From Dicaeum eximium (Eukaryota > Chordata > Aves > Passeriformes > Dicaeidae): DNA of 64,000 bases. Below, in pieces: positions 1-11,800 of the stretch. How positions within the stretch are numbered: the first letter of the stretch is position 1; each line of letters begins with the position of its first letter. The DNA is taken from contig VWZP01005667.1 in NCBI GenBank assembly GCA_013396995.1, positions 702,107-766,106 of the forward strand, read 5' to 3'. A program made the translations under genes and the position numbers. Under the pieces are notes generated by a model. It saw only the letters and a list, made by a program, of their open reading frames with translations. It was not told the DNA's origin and made no database searches.

Positions 1-1287
1 TCCAAATATATTTTCATAGCCTCAGAACATCTGACACAAGCAAACATGCTGCCACAAGGTAATAATAATACATAATTCTCAGCTGTTTCTTTTAAACTGG
101 TGCCTAAATTCTGTTCTGCAGGAAAACATAGCTAGAATTAGTGGTTTGGGACAAAGTAAATACTGTATTTGTGCTTCAGTTCCTATGATAGTATGGAAAG
201 GATGACTTAGGCTGGGTTTCGTGCCACTGGGCTATGTGGAGAAAAGCATAACTGCATTTTAAAGAGGTTCCACGTAGTTCTTGGAAATAGTCTTCAAAGC
301 AGAAGCACCAGTTCAAAACCATTTTGCTAACTGCAAAGATCTGCTTGAAGGAAACCATGGAAATGCATGATTCATGCCTGAAAGGAAAACAAACACTAAA
401 AAAAAACCCAACCTTGATTCAACTGCCTGCAATAAAGCCAGGCATTTGGATCTGGGTCCCATTTTATCACAAGATTGGGTGGACACCACGGCATCCTTTG
501 ATCCCTGTGAGCAAATTTTTATAGTACTAGAACATGAAGTTTTTCCCCCAAACACAATGTGCTGCGTAGGGAGACTTTCATCAGGTCTGGACTACAGAGG
601 CCAAATTCAGCCCTGTCGTGAGGGCATAAAGCAGCAGGAATCTTAAAAGGTAATATAAAACACCAGTCAGTATTTCCAGGATGCAGCCAGCAGCTCAGCT
701 TTGGGGAGTGGCCCCCGAAGGCAGAAGGGACAGGGCTGTGGTTGCACATTAAGTAACACACAGCAAACAAACCCTGAGTTTCCATGTGCCCATGGAGAGC
801 CGTGGGAACCGCCTGCAGTCAGCCAGAGCAGCCCAGCAGCACTCAGCACACCCATGGCACACAGCACTGCCCAAAAACACTTCATTTTGGTTCGGGAGGG
901 GACCTTGCTGCAGCTCCAGAGTCTCTCAGTGGCTGATGGTGCAGGAAGGGAAGGGCCCCAGGGGAGCAGGACTGTCCCCATGAGCAGAGGCCAGTTCCTT
1001 CCCCAGCTCCAGGCACAGTGACACTTGTGCTCCAGGATGGGCTTGGGACGAGCCTGGCACAGCCTAAAAACCATCCTGAGAAGCTGTCTGTGCATGTTAA
1101 TTTGGGGTTTTTTCTCTTCTCCACACTTTTGCCATAGCAGGAGTCCAGATGACTGATGCACAGCACTGTGCTTTGGACAAAGCTGGGATATGGGCAATAC
1201 TTGAGGCTTAGGTCTGATCCTATAAAAATGTCTCAGTCAGGAGTACTTTGCTTTGGTTACATTTTCTGTTTCCCCACACCCGGCCAG
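1..1287 (+). other. IL13RA2: IL13RA2 intron, upstream part
   Basis: This stretch precedes the first recognisable IL13RA2 exon and should be intron. I looked for the preceding exon of the family, which carries a paired-cysteine and tryptophan pattern of the second fibronectin-like domain, and did not see it in any frame. The 5' part of the gene is therefore probably left of the window. The frames at 667-1197 and 701-1021 have no family features and are treated as chance. Confidence 0.6.
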
Positions 1288-1472
1288 GTACGAGGGGCTG
1301 GAGCAGGCGCTGCAGTGTGAGCACTACCTCCAGGATGGGGATGTGAACGTGGGCTGTGTGCTGCACAACCTCAGCCGGGCAGAGTACCAGGACCTGCGCG
1401 TCTGTGTCAATGGCTCGGCAGCAGCCGCCCCGCTGCGGCCGCTGTACAGCACCCTGCGCCTCCACAACCTCG
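1288..1472 (+). CDS. IL13RA2: IL13RA2 exon, end of second FNIII domain
   Basis: This exon codes for part of the extracellular region of interleukin-13 receptor alpha 2, a cell-surface protein that binds IL-13 with high affinity and is usually regarded as a decoy. The translation starts YEGLEQALQC and contains CVNGS, which line up with human YEGLDHALQC and CVNGS; the NGS is a potential N-glycosylation site. The acceptor is ccggccag before 1288 and the donor is gtaagg at 1473. The exon begins with the last base of a codon, which would complete the family's Trp before YEGL, and ends with one base of the next codon, matching the following exon. It is GC-rich compared with the later exons. The assignment is by protein similarity from memory; phase and splice signals are read from the sequence. 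Confidence 0.85.
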
Positions 1473-2478
1473 GTAAGGACAGGGAGCAGCAGGGCACCCT
1501 CCTGGCCATCACACACCCCAGGGACACTCCCTGCGTTAGGGGTCTCAATTTAGCGTGTCCTTTTGTCGCTGGGTGGTTGGGATGTGTGCCTTTCCCCCAG
1601 GGCATGTGAAAGCAGGACTTCAGTTCCCACGAGTGTTTGCAGCCAGCAACATCACCCAGCAGAGCCCTGGAGGGCCAGTGGGTGCCTCCAAGTGCTGCAT
1701 GTGGCAGCTGGAGCACTCGGGACATAAACAGCCTGCTGGGCATGTGGCAGAGCAGCTCTGGGGTTTTGGCTCTAGCAGCACAGGCACAGAGAGATCTTCA
1801 TTTACTCCTGCTGGAATTGGAACCAGTGCTGCACTCCTTGCGAGCACTGGGGAGATCTCTGGGCTTTGCTGGTCAAACCAAGCTGATGTCTGGGGTAAGC
1901 TGAGTGCAAGGTGTGATGGGGTCTGTCAGAGCAGAGATTTCAGACCCGTGAGAGAAGGGAAAGGGAGCAGAGCAGGGCACGGTGTGCAAACATTACCTGG
2001 ACTCGCTGTTTACTGTGGGCACGCACCGTGCTTGCATTTGCCTACACTTCAGAAGGACAAATAGCCACTCGCCCAGCTAAGCCACTGGGCTAATGAGCAG
2101 GAGTTCTGCATTCAATCAGTGCTGCCACGTGCTGTGTGTGGCTCTGGGCAGGGACACACAGCAGAGCCTTCTGTGGGGCGCGGAGCGTGCGGGGCCAGCG
2201 GAGCTGTGCGGGGTCCGGCAGGGCCCGGCTGCCGGGGAAGGTGCGGGCACAGCTCCGAACCCGGCACCGCAGCCCAGAGCACGGACCCGTCCGGCCTGAG
2301 GGTCACGTTCAAATAAAGAACCCCCCTCCAGGCTCGGTGCCATCCCGCTGCTGCAGCCCCGCGCCCCGAAATCCCGTCAGCGGGAGGAGGGACGGGGCTG
2401 CCGGTGATGAGCGGGAGCCTTTCCGCCGGGAGCTGTCCGAGTGCACCCTCCCTGACCTTGTCCCTTCTGTCCCCTCAG
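1473..2478 (+). other. IL13RA2: IL13RA2 intron with GC-rich 3' part
   Basis: This intron lies between two phase-matched exons. Its last 300 bases, from about 2160, are rich in GC and CpG, and the same composition continues through the next exon to about 2760. No exon was recognised inside. Confidence 0.75.
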
Positions 2479-2636
2479 CCAAGCCCTCAGCCCCGGAGCA
2501 GCTGGAGGTGTCCGTGTCCGCGGCCCAGGAGCTGCGGGTGGCCTGGAGCCCCCCGGGCGGGCGAGTGCCGCCGCACTGCCTGGAGTACGAGGTGCAGGTG
2601 GCGGAGGATGCGCGGCCAGCCGCGGCTGCCTGGGCG
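2479..2636 (+). CDS. IL13RA2: IL13RA2 exon, start of membrane-proximal FNIII domain
   Basis: This exon codes for the first half of the third, membrane-proximal fibronectin III domain of IL13RA2. The translation includes AKPSAPEQLEVSV and LEYEVQVAEDA, which match the family pattern in human (KPLPP..., then FDYEIEIREDD). The acceptor is cccctcag ending at 2478. The first two bases complete an Ala codon begun in the previous exon. The donor is gtaggg at 2637, leaving phase 0, which agrees with the next exon. The exon sits in a very GC-rich stretch, so several overlapping frames stay open here (for example 2136-2765); only the spliced frame shows family similarity. Confidence 0.85.
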
Positions 2637-3393
2637 GTAGGGACAGCACCCGCGGTGTCCCGGGCAGGGGAAGGGCCGGGGAGCCGTGCCCGAGCCGCAC
2701 GGGGGGCACGGGGTCCTGCAGGGTGTGGGAATCGCTGCTGCTGCACCGCACACGCTCCTCCTTAACTCCCCGACCTCCGGCTGCAGCTCGGCTTTAGCAG
2801 CAGCAGATCCCAGCTGGCGGCTCCGGGCGAGCATTCCCTCGGACATCCTGCCTGTTGTCTCAGAAAACTGCCATCGAGGAAATCGAGAGCTTGCTGTGGT
2901 TTGTTTCCCTGAATAGGGTAGCGTAACTTGGACCGATGTATAACCTGGCCCAACGAAACCATAATTCTCATCTCTCAAAAGGAGTGGACTGGGACAGAAC
3001 ATATCTTTTATGTATAGTGCTTTTTTTCCTTGTATATTATCCAGGTGCAGTTTGGAGGCAAAAACGAAAAGGCTAATTAATCATAGGGGACATCTCTTTT
3101 TTAATTGCCATGTTCCAGTCATGAGTCTACTTAGGTAGTTGAAAGAAAGATTCCATAAATTAACAGGCATAAATGGCAACATACATGATGACACCTCCAG
3201 AAAGTATTTTCAGTAGATTTGTCTTCATAGCCATGTCATTTGCATTAGCTTGTACAAAACTATTGTGAAATAATTTAAAACTGCCAAAAGATAATCCAGG
3301 GTTTACAGAGCCTGGAACATCAGGCCACACCAGACAGATCCTGGTGCTTGCACGTAATTCCTTGATATTTCTTCTTTGTGTTTTGTTTCTCAG
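2637..3393 (+). other. IL13RA2: IL13RA2 intron
   Basis: Phase-0 intron from the gtaggg donor to the tttctcag acceptor. The GC-rich stretch ends near 2760, after which the sequence is AT-rich. No repeat or exon was recognised. Confidence 0.75.
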
Positions 3394-3538
3394 TTTGTGT
3401 CGACCCAAATGGAAACTGCTTTAACAATTTCCAGACCGAATCAAAGCCACGTTTCGTGTGTTCGTGTCAGGGGGAGAACAAACATTTTTTGTGCTGACCA
3501 GGGCTTTTGGAGCGAATGGACACAGGACTGTTTCTCTG
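3394..3538 (+). CDS. IL13RA2: IL13RA2 exon with the WSXWS-type motif
   Basis: This exon codes for the end of the membrane-proximal fibronectin III domain. It contains RTNIFCADQGFWSEWTQDC, aligned with human KVNIYCSDDGIWSEWSDKQC. The class I cytokine receptor box WSXWS therefore reads WSEWT, with Thr for the last Ser. An NQS glycosylation site is also present. The acceptor is tgtttctcag ending at 3393, the donor gtatgg at 3539. Using this donor the exon ends with one base of a codon, and the next exon supplies two bases and opens into a membrane segment. A competing donor at CCCAAA/gtaaat would shift the next exon out of frame. Confidence 0.9.
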
Positions 3539-4117
3539 GTATGGAACCCAAAGTAAATGTAATTTCTTTGATGTCCTTTATAAAACCTGTTTTGTGCTAG
3601 TGCTGCTGGCTGCCCAGGGGATCTGCTGGTGTCCAGGTACACCTTCAACCTGCCCCAGCACAGCCACTCCTGCAGCTCTGCATCTCCAGTTCACTTAGCA
3701 GGAGAGCCCCAAAATATCAGTGCTTCTGCAGCAGCACCTTTCCCTGCTGCATGGGGACAGGAGGATGGAGGGGTGACTGCTGAGCCAAGGGAGGGCACGG
3801 GGTACTGGCAGTCTCTGCCTCCTCCTGGCTGTCCTGCACCACAGATCAGCTCCTTGGAACCCTGCAGGCTCTCCTGGGCTGTCCTCGTGTGCCCTGCAAG
3901 GTGCAGAAGGCAGGGAGAGGCACAGAGCAGTGTCTGCATCTGTGATGTGTAATACCCTGAAGGAGGATGGGACCCCGCCCAGTAACAGATACACAAACAA
4001 ACAAATAAATAAATAAAAACATGTAGGCAAGATGAGTTTGTGTCTGAGCCCAAGCTTTGTAGGAGGTAATAGAATCCATTCTAACGTCTTCTTATTTCCT
4101 GCCATTTATCTTTGCAG
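3539..4117 (+). other. IL13RA2: IL13RA2 intron with short AAAC/AAAT repeat
   Basis: Intron between the WSEWT exon and the membrane exon. Near 3990-4020 there is a short simple repeat of caaa and taaa units. The open frame at 3629-3952 runs without splice or family features and is taken as chance. Confidence 0.7.
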
Positions 4118-4220
4118 TGCCCAGGAAAGAGGACAAGCAGCTATTTATCCTCATTCCAGTCATCCTGAGTTTGTCAATTAGCCTGATAATATTTATGTTG
4201 ATTGGCCAGTGCAAGAAAAG
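4118..4220 (+). CDS. IL13RA2: IL13RA2 transmembrane exon
   Basis: This exon carries the juxtamembrane and membrane-spanning part of IL13RA2. After a basic-acidic stretch (PRKEDKQ) it codes for about 22 hydrophobic residues, LFILIPVILSLSISLIIFML, followed by IGQCKK, a typical stop-transfer charge. The acceptor is tctttgcag ending at 4117. The first two bases complete a Val codon from the previous exon. The donor gtaagc at 4221 leaves two bases, AG, of an Arg or Ser codon. Family members have a very short cytoplasmic tail without signalling boxes, so only a few more residues are expected in the final exon. Confidence 0.85.
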
Positions 4221-4726
4221 GTAAGCACCAAGGTAGCCTGTCCAAGCCATGTGCTTTTCTGTTGGTGTCTGTAACTATTTATAACTACAGCTATAGCTGA
4301 AGCATCACATTAAATGTCTAAGGGCCAAACATTAATAGATGCTCTAAGACTGGACGCCAAACAAGAGTTCATTTTCAGTAAACAACCTTCCTGAGTGTGT
4401 CTGTTTCTGATATGAAATGCCCCTACAGCAACCCATAAACTCACTGCAGAGACTCAAATACTGCTCACAAGAGCTCAGACTGCTTCTGTTAAATGCAGCA
4501 GTTACTTGCATGCACAGCAGCATAAATAAAGCTATTATCATGCCCCAAACCACTCAAGAGCAGAGATTTGTCCTAGCTGTGTTAGAGCAGTGCCATTTTA
4601 ATAGGCTAAATCCTCATTCTTTTGGCACTCACATCTCAGCTGTTTACATTCATGTCAGTGATGGCATGAGGGGAAAGCAGATGAGTGGAAGAATTTGTCT
4701 GTTTATCCTGATGATAATTTCTTCAG

Positions 4727-4748
4727 GTCTGAGAGAACCCAGCACTGA
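4727..4748 (+). CDS. IL13RA2: Candidate terminal coding exon of IL13RA2 (tentative)
   Basis: The membrane exon needs one base to complete its last codon. The acceptor ataatttcttcag before 4727 supplies G, giving Arg, then SERTQH and a TGA at 4746-4748. An AATAAA follows at 4804-4809 with T/G-rich sequence after it. The tail would be very short, as in the family, but it does not resemble the human tail. A second candidate lies after ccctttcag at 5119, giving a tail of about 14 residues ending in TGA, with an AATAAA near 5445. I cannot decide between them from sequence alone. Confidence 0.35.
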
Positions 4749-4803
4749 TAACTATTTTCTTTTCCTGATGTCTATGTAGCATAAGCAAGCAGGAGGCTTT
4801 TCT

Positions 4804-4809
4804 AATAAA
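4804..4809 (+). promoter_or_regulatory. IL13RA2: Candidate polyadenylation signal of IL13RA2
   Basis: Canonical AATAAA 56 bases after the candidate stop, followed within 60 bases by a T/G-rich stretch (cccttgtgtggtcc). It depends on the tentative terminal exon. Confidence 0.35.
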
Positions 4810-7800
4810 CCTTTGAAGGCATCACTCATGAGGGAGAGCTGGCTCTAGAAATACCCTTGTGTGGTCCCCAGAGATGAAGTGACACCTGTTTGGCAGTCAA
4901 ATGCAGAGTCCCAAACACACTCTCCTTCATCTTTGCTGTGCATCCACCTTCCAAATGTTTTGGTTTGTGAAATTCAAACAAAGCGTAGATGCTAGTGAGA
5001 AATCTGTGGAAAGCAAATGGTTCCTGCATTGCCACTGGGATGTGGCAATGTCTGACAGGGATGCTGGAGCACGTCCTCAGCTCTCTTGGTGTTGGGAATA
5101 AGAGTCTGTGTCCCTTTCAGATCCCCAGCAGGAAAGCCATTGCATGCATCCGTGGGATACTGACTGCCTGGGCCTGCTGCACTGCTTGTGTTGGGTGGGC
5201 TGCTCATGGAACACCATCCCAAGGACACCTGAGGAGCCCTGGGCTTTCTGCAGCCCAGCTGGGCCTTCCCTGCCTGCTGCCACTTGTGAAGGCAGTTATT
5301 GCATCCCAGTCCTGAACGGGCCCAGGAAAACTGGAGGGGCTTAACCTGACTGCAGGAAAACTGGAAGGGATTAAACTGTCTCTGAAGCAAGGTGTTCCTG
5401 ATAACAGGAGCAGGGAGAAAAAAGAGGCAGTGGGAACTGCCAGGAATAAAGATAACATGTTGTTCTGTAGGCTTGTCTGGGTTTTTTCTTTTGTAAGGAC
5501 TCCAGAAATGCGTCAGCAGGACACACACACTGAAGGGCAGCACCTCACACACAGTGTGCAAATGGATGCATGCAAACACCTGCATCCAGCCCCTGTCCCC
5601 ACCCTGCTCTCACCAGGCCTTCCCTGTTCCCAAACATTCAGCCTGCTGAGAGCACCTAAAGCTCCACAGGAGCTACCTGAGATACTCATTCCATCAGCTG
5701 ATATGCCTTATCTGTTGAAAAGCTCAGGGGGAGAGGCCTTGAGAGAAACTTTTGCTATAAAGAGGTATAACCACAGCTACTGCAAAGGACAGATGGTTCA
5801 GAGAAGAAGTGAGGGTCACTCCAGCAAATGTGACACGGGAATTTCTCTAGGAAGCGGACACTGGCACCAGAATTCAATGAAGCACACCTGATGTTTCTCA
5901 GTGCCATGTAGTCAGGTGATGAAATTGCTGACTGATTTTTTAGGAATCATTCCCTATGATGATGATAGAAAAAAAAATTTAAAAACATGACTGGATGAGA
6001 TACCTTTTTCCAAGCCCATTCTGGTTTGTTTTTTTTTTTTGCTTGAAGAACTAACGCAGGGGTTTAGTGTGGTTTCATTTTATCAGAACAACCCTTGAAA
6101 ATGTATTTTCTTGAAGGAGCATTTATTCAAAGTGGGAATTTCTAATGAGCAGTGGGAGCTCAGAGAAAAAAATCAAGTTTGTGTCAATCAGCTATGTAAA
6201 GAGCCACACTAATCCAATCAGAAGCACAACAACACAGCAAGTGCTGTCTTACACATCCAACTGCAAAATTATTCAATCACTCTCAGCTGCTCCCCCTGCC
6301 AACTGAGCAACAGCCCAATGTCATCTGGGGAGCAACCTAAGGAGGAAAGAAGCAGGAAAAAAATGGTCAGTGCACGGACTGAAGCAGAAATGAAGTTTCC
6401 TGGTTGTTGTAATTCTGCTGAGACACAACCTCTGCCTCTGCTGTCTCCTGGGCAGCCACCATGGGATGGCTTTGCTTTGAAAACACCTGTGAGCATCCAC
6501 TGGGCATGGACTGTCAGAGCTGCCATCAGCCCTCTGGTGTTCTGCCTGACTCTTAAACAGCTGAAATGCCTACTAAAAACACATGAGTGCATTGTGAATG
6601 TCTCCAAGGGAAAAAGTAGGGCAGGCAGCCAAGCCCAGCCCTGTCCTGGGTACGTCTGGTGTGATCTCACCTCCTTTACCAGGTGGGAATGCTGGGCACA
6701 GGCATTTGGATTGGGACAAATACTGCAGCAGCCCCAACCTGCTGGATGGGTTTAAACTGGGCTAAAGCCTCTAGTCCAATTTAACCCAAGAAAAAGGTAA
6801 GAAGGGAAGAAGGATTAAAGTGCATGGGTGCAAGTAGGAGAGAGCAAAGCAAAGGCTGTTGTACCTCCACAGTTAGAACTCACCCCAAAAAAGATCAGAG
6901 CTATTTCAGTAACCACAAAATATAAAAGTTAGGCTGAAGCCTGCCTAGAAACCTGCCTAGTAACAGAGTGATAAATTAAGTACATCTACTTATGGTATCT
7001 GTACATTGCAGCTTCACAGGAGCATTTAGGTGAGGAAAGCTGGGCTTGGCCCCAGTGCAGGGCTCCCTGCTCCCAAACTCATCCCTGCAGGGCAAAACAC
7101 CTCCCACCTGCTTTCTCACAGTGTCACACCTGCAGCATTTGCAAAATTCAGCCCTAATAGATGGCCACTCACCTTCCAAACATCCTGAACCTCGCTGGAA
7201 TTTCAGGAGTGCTTTTTCTATCCTGTGTTTACAGAATTACACCAATGTATTTCTCTCACACAGTAGTCTCATTAGAGTGTTTTAATTCATTTGCTGTAGT
7301 CCATTTTTATTTAAGGACTTTTAAAATCCCTCCTTTGGCATGCTCTGCTCTTATTGTTCCCAGCTCATGTCTGGGTTCCACATATTTTTACCAACTAAGC
7401 TTCACATGTTTGGTGAGACATGTCTTTGTCTTTGCATACCCATGAGTTTAGAGTCTTCTTTCTGTCTTTCACTGATAAAGTCTGAGAGCCATTTGTTGAA
7501 GAATAAACCCAACTTTTCCTACACAGCTTTTTTCTCCCTAGAGAATGTCAATACTTGTCACACATACAAAAGCACAATTCTCTGCATGCTGCAGGGAAAT
7601 GCAAAATCCATTTAGTCTGTCATATTCTAACTGCTTTGGGAAGTGGCAGAACAGGGAAGATGAACACCAAGGTCTCTGAACTCAAAAGCTGCCCTTCTTC
7701 TCTTACTGACGTATATTTTCAAGCTGCCAGCAAGAGAATAATTTGAAAATCAGCCCATTCTGTTTCCTCATATCCATCCTCATGTTTTTAAATTGTTCTG

Positions 7801-7879
7801 AGTGGCCTCTCAGTACAAGTGTTTCAACCAGTATAACTTGCCAGTGGCTGCAACACACAAAGCAAGGCTGACACCTTGG
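4810..7879. other. Intergenic sequence, no gene recognised
   Basis: AT-moderate non-coding sequence downstream of IL13RA2. It holds an alternative terminal-exon candidate for that gene near 5120-5165 and a short local duplication around 5325-5375 (aggaaaactgga twice). Open frames here show no codon or family signature. Confidence 0.55.
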
Positions 7880-8093
7880 AACTGCCACCTGAACAGGAGG
7901 AGGAACTTCTTTACTGTGGGGGAGACAGAGCACTGGAACAGGCTGCCCAGAGGGGCTGTGGAGCCTCCTCTGGAGATATTCAAAAGCTGTCTGGACACAA
8001 TCTTGACTAGAGAGGCTTGGGGACCCTTCTTGAGAGGGGTTTGAGCAAGATGAGCTCCAGTGTTCCCTTCCAGACGTCCCCATTCTGTGATCT
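7880..8093 (+). mobile_element. CR1 LINE 3'-end fragment
   Basis: The stretch follows the known 3' end of avian CR1 retrotransposons: aggaggaacttctttactgtg, then actggaacaggctgcccag, then gtggagcctcctctggagatattcaaaa, ending at cttccagacgtccccattctgtgat. It is a truncated, decayed copy on the plus strand, and only the terminal part is present. Confidence 0.85.
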
Positions 8094-8668
8094 CTCAGGA
8101 ACTCTTTACTCCTCCTGCCTTTAGGAGATGAAAATGTGGATGCTGTATCTCATCGGCTGAGGCGTCTCTGCTGAAATTTTCCATCTTATACAGGCGCTAG
8201 AAATCCCACGGCCACTGGGTGTCAGCATCTGTGCTTGGATGCAGAGGAGAGGGAGAGCAGGTGCAGCATCGGAGCCGCCTGGATTTGGTATTTAGCGCAT
8301 GAAAATTAAATAGAAGGGAAAATGTCTCTGTCACCATCAGAGGAGTCTTGTTCTCTCTGTGCTGCGAAGCAGGGACGTGTCACAGCCTTGCTCCATCATT
8401 CAGCTCTGCTGGGACTGAGGGTAACACTCCTGGTGCCTCGTGGCATGGTGCCCAGGGCCCAGATCTGTGTCCCCAGGGCTTGTGCCAGCCAAGGCCAGCC
8501 CCTGCCACTGCCCTCCCCACGCTCACACCACTGAAAGGTCCCACCAGCCCAACTGGAAGTGTGACTGGGCCCTGCTGGGTGTCCCTGCCCCACTCTGGCA
8601 CCAGCTCCTGCACCCCTGAGCCCCCAGGGATCATCCCTGATCCACTGCAGCTCCAGGCAGAGCCGGGA
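8094..8668. other. Intergenic sequence before the minisatellite
   Basis: No gene recognised. The part from about 8380 is GC-rich, so long chance frames run on both strands into the repeat that follows. Confidence 0.5.
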
Positions 8669-8853
8669 CCTTGGAGGGACAGCACAGCTTGGAGGGACAG
8701 CACAGCCTTGGAGGGACAGCACAGCCTTGGAGGGACAGCACAGCTTGGAGGGACAGCACAGCCTTGGAGGGACAACACAGCCTTGGAGGGACAGCACAGC
8801 TTGGAGGGACAGCACAGCTTGGAGGGACAGCACAGCTTGGAGGGACAGCACAG
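8669..8853. repeat. 18/19-bp minisatellite, ten units
   Basis: Ten head-to-tail units of (c)cttggagggacagcacag fill exactly 185 bases. Six are consistent with the plain 18/19-base unit and one has a single change, acaacacag. The unit length alternates between 18 and 19 by one C, in the order 19,18,19,19,18,19,19,18,18,18. Because the array is nearly free of stops it creates chance frames in all directions (for example 8348-8905), none of which I regard as genes. Confidence 0.95.
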
Positions 8854-11800
8854 CCCTTCTGGCTGCAGCTTCTACATGTCAAGGCTTTGGGACTGCAGTA
8901 GCTAAAGATATAATCTGAAATGTAAAGAGCTTCACAGGCCATGGCAGGTTTGCAGATCACTGCCTTGTGTGGCATTTGTACATTTGAGAGCGTTGTCAAC
9001 CTCTCTATTTCTATGTAGAAGCTAAATTTTCTCAGGAGGGTCTCTGGTTTTCACAGCTTCAAGGCAAGCAAATACAGCTGATGCATGTGCTTGACAGAAC
9101 AATTTGAGGCAACATATTGTGGCTGAGCTGTCTGAACAGCTGAAATGGCTCTGCAAACTGTCTGTGTCAAGATACCCTTCCCAGAGTACAGAGAGATAAA
9201 ACAAGCAGCTGAAAAATGACAGACACCACAAGGCTTAGCCCAAAATCAAGGATTCATGTCCCTGCCATCCTGGGCTGCTTGCCTCCTATGTGGATCTGCA
9301 TCCAGACACAACACAGGACTGCTACATTCAGGAAATAAAATGCCATTTCAGCAAGTCTCACACCACCAGACATATTACAAAAAACAAAAACCAAAATAAC
9401 CCCACAAACAAACAAACAATAAAACAAAAACCAACCAACAAAAAAAAAAAAATTAAACATGGCTTTGATATTTCCTTTCTTGATGGGTTCTTGGAAGCAA
9501 TCTCAGTGTTTAAGTGGGTCTCAGCCCAGGGAGAGCAGAGTGTGGGAGCTTCCTTAGGCTGGGAGGCTGGATGAGCACGGTGGCAGCTCTGCTGTGGTCC
9601 CCAGGGGTGCATGCACTCATCTGGGACAGCTGCACAGCACCTCTGGCTCCTCGGAGAGGCCAAATGAGGCTGGACTGCCTTGCCTTTGATGGAAGGTGTG
9701 AAAGGTTCCTGCAGCTGCACTGAGGGGATTTGAGCCGTGCCCATCAGCGATCATCCACAAACATGGGTTGTGTTTCCTCGCCAGGGAAGCTGTGAATGGA
9801 GGTGACAAAGGCACCTCACACCTCTGGTGTGCTTGGATGTCCCACCTGCAAAGCACCAGCGACTCGCAGCAGTTGTTTTCATTTGGGAAAAAAAAAAAAA
9901 AAAAACTTAATATCAGGGTTTTTTTACAAACCAAGAAACATCTTTTAATGTTATCTGGATATTGTGATTTAAAACCAAACAAAGGGTGGTAGAATACTTT
10001 TCGCTGGAATTCATGGGGAAATGGAGGAAACATGCACAGCAAACAAACATGCAGAGCCTGATGTTCCCAGGGATTGGAGCTCCCTCCAAGGCTGCTCTTG
10101 GCCATGTCACCCACCCCAAGAGCCCTCCCTGCATGGCCATGGCACACAAGGGGCAGCAAACAGATGCCAGCAGTGTGTGAAACCACTCAGAGCAACAGCT
10201 GTCCTGCAGGAGACAAACTTCAGCAAACTTCACACACAGATGTGAAGCTGCTATAAATTCTAACAAATGCACCCAGGCAGTGTCTAACATGTAGGTGGGT
10301 GTAACATGGCATGGTTACAGAAAATTTACGCAGGAGAAGGAAACAGAGGCAGCAGAAACAGGATCCCATCCTGTCTCTAGGTACCAAACATCCTCTGTAC
10401 CCTCACAGGGTCTGACTGAAGAGCCAGGGCTGCCCAGGGAGCCTGACAGTCATTGTGTCACCAAGAAGTCCCCACCTGATGCATGAAGCCCAGAAGTGAA
10501 TAGTCCTTGCCTTTTATCTGATGATGTTCCAGCTCTTAACTGTTGAAATGGAAATACATTCCAACCTTCAGGACTCTCAAATTGATCTTGGCTGGCAGAT
10601 CCAGCCCAGAACTTTGTGCCCATGATGCCAATTTGTTTAGAAACACTCATGCTGAGACAACAATAACCTTTTTGCCTGCCAGCCTCAGCAAAGTTCACTT
10701 ATAACAACATAGAGCTTAAAAGGCCAACAGTACAATTTACTTAACTGAACAAAAAGCATGAAGTTCCTGGCTGCAGCAACAAAGAAAAGTGTTTTTAAAA
10801 AGTCAGGCAGTGCAAGCACAAAGCAGGCTCAGCCCTGAAAGTTTCTCAGCAGTGTTTGCTCAACCACAGCAGCTGAAGGCAGCCCAAAAGGACATTACCT
10901 CAATGTTGTTGCTCTCCTGAGCAGAGACTGTCCCCAGTAACACGGAATGTCCATGAAAATGCTGTTGTATAAAACAAACCACACTGGTGTGGCTGCATGC
11001 AGTCAGGCTCGGGCTAGCCAGGCTGGTTCATTCTGGATGCTTCTGAGCATGCAAGTGAAATATTGCTTCACAGAACTGGGGCTGGCTCAGGGCTGGGAAC
11101 ATGCAGCCCCTGCCATGCCTTGACTTCGTGCTGTCCTGCGTGAGGGAGCTGCTCTGACTTGGCGTGCCCTCTCCTGCTTCCCTCCAGAATTGTTGCATTT
11201 TTCACAGCTTTGCTGGGACTTGGAAGGACCATAGCCCAAAAATAGCGTTCTCTCTGGGATGTTTGTTCCTCCTGCACTTTGGGACGTGTCTCTGGGGCGG
11301 TGCTGCTGTGCAGATGGATGGCTTTGTGCCTGAGCTCTGCCAAACCAGAGGACCAGGACAAACGGGCTGACCTGAGCCCTTGTGCTGTGCCTGTGGGATA
11401 AATCCCTGTGTGAATGCAGGAGCTGAGCCCTCAATAAGCATTTCAGTTGCTGTTACTGCTGCCTCACCAGGAAATGCAGTCCCAGACCTGGAATACCCCA
11501 CTTGCTGGCAGCCTGCTTCTAATTCCCACTTTATTTCCAACCTTTGTGTATATCAATGCCTTCCTCTAGCCTAAATAGCTCCTCTCCCTCCTAAGTCAGA
11601 GCAAGCACTCCCTGACATCCTGATGGAGAGCTTTTTCCATCCATTTTTGGCTGCTAGGAGGAAAAGGCCAAGGTTTCTGCTCTCTTCTGATGAAAGGCCC
11701 TGCCTGGCTTTGTGTCCCCACACCGTGCCTACCACCAGGGCTGCTGCTCAGGCCCAGCACACAGTCCCATCTATCCCCTAAAACAAACGTGTCAGTGCCT

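Noticed and set aside
2136..2765. 209-codon frame over the IL13RA2 exon
   Set aside because: Only the part 2479-2636 is exon; the rest is read-through in a GC-rich intron with few stop codons.
3539..3560. Donor at CCCAAA/gtaaat for the WSEWT exon
   Set aside because: It leaves phase 0, which puts the membrane exon out of frame; the gtatgg donor gives the membrane segment.
8348..8905. 185-codon frame and its minus-strand partners
   Set aside because: These are stop-free readings of the 18/19-bp minisatellite and its GC-rich flank, with repetitive low-complexity protein.
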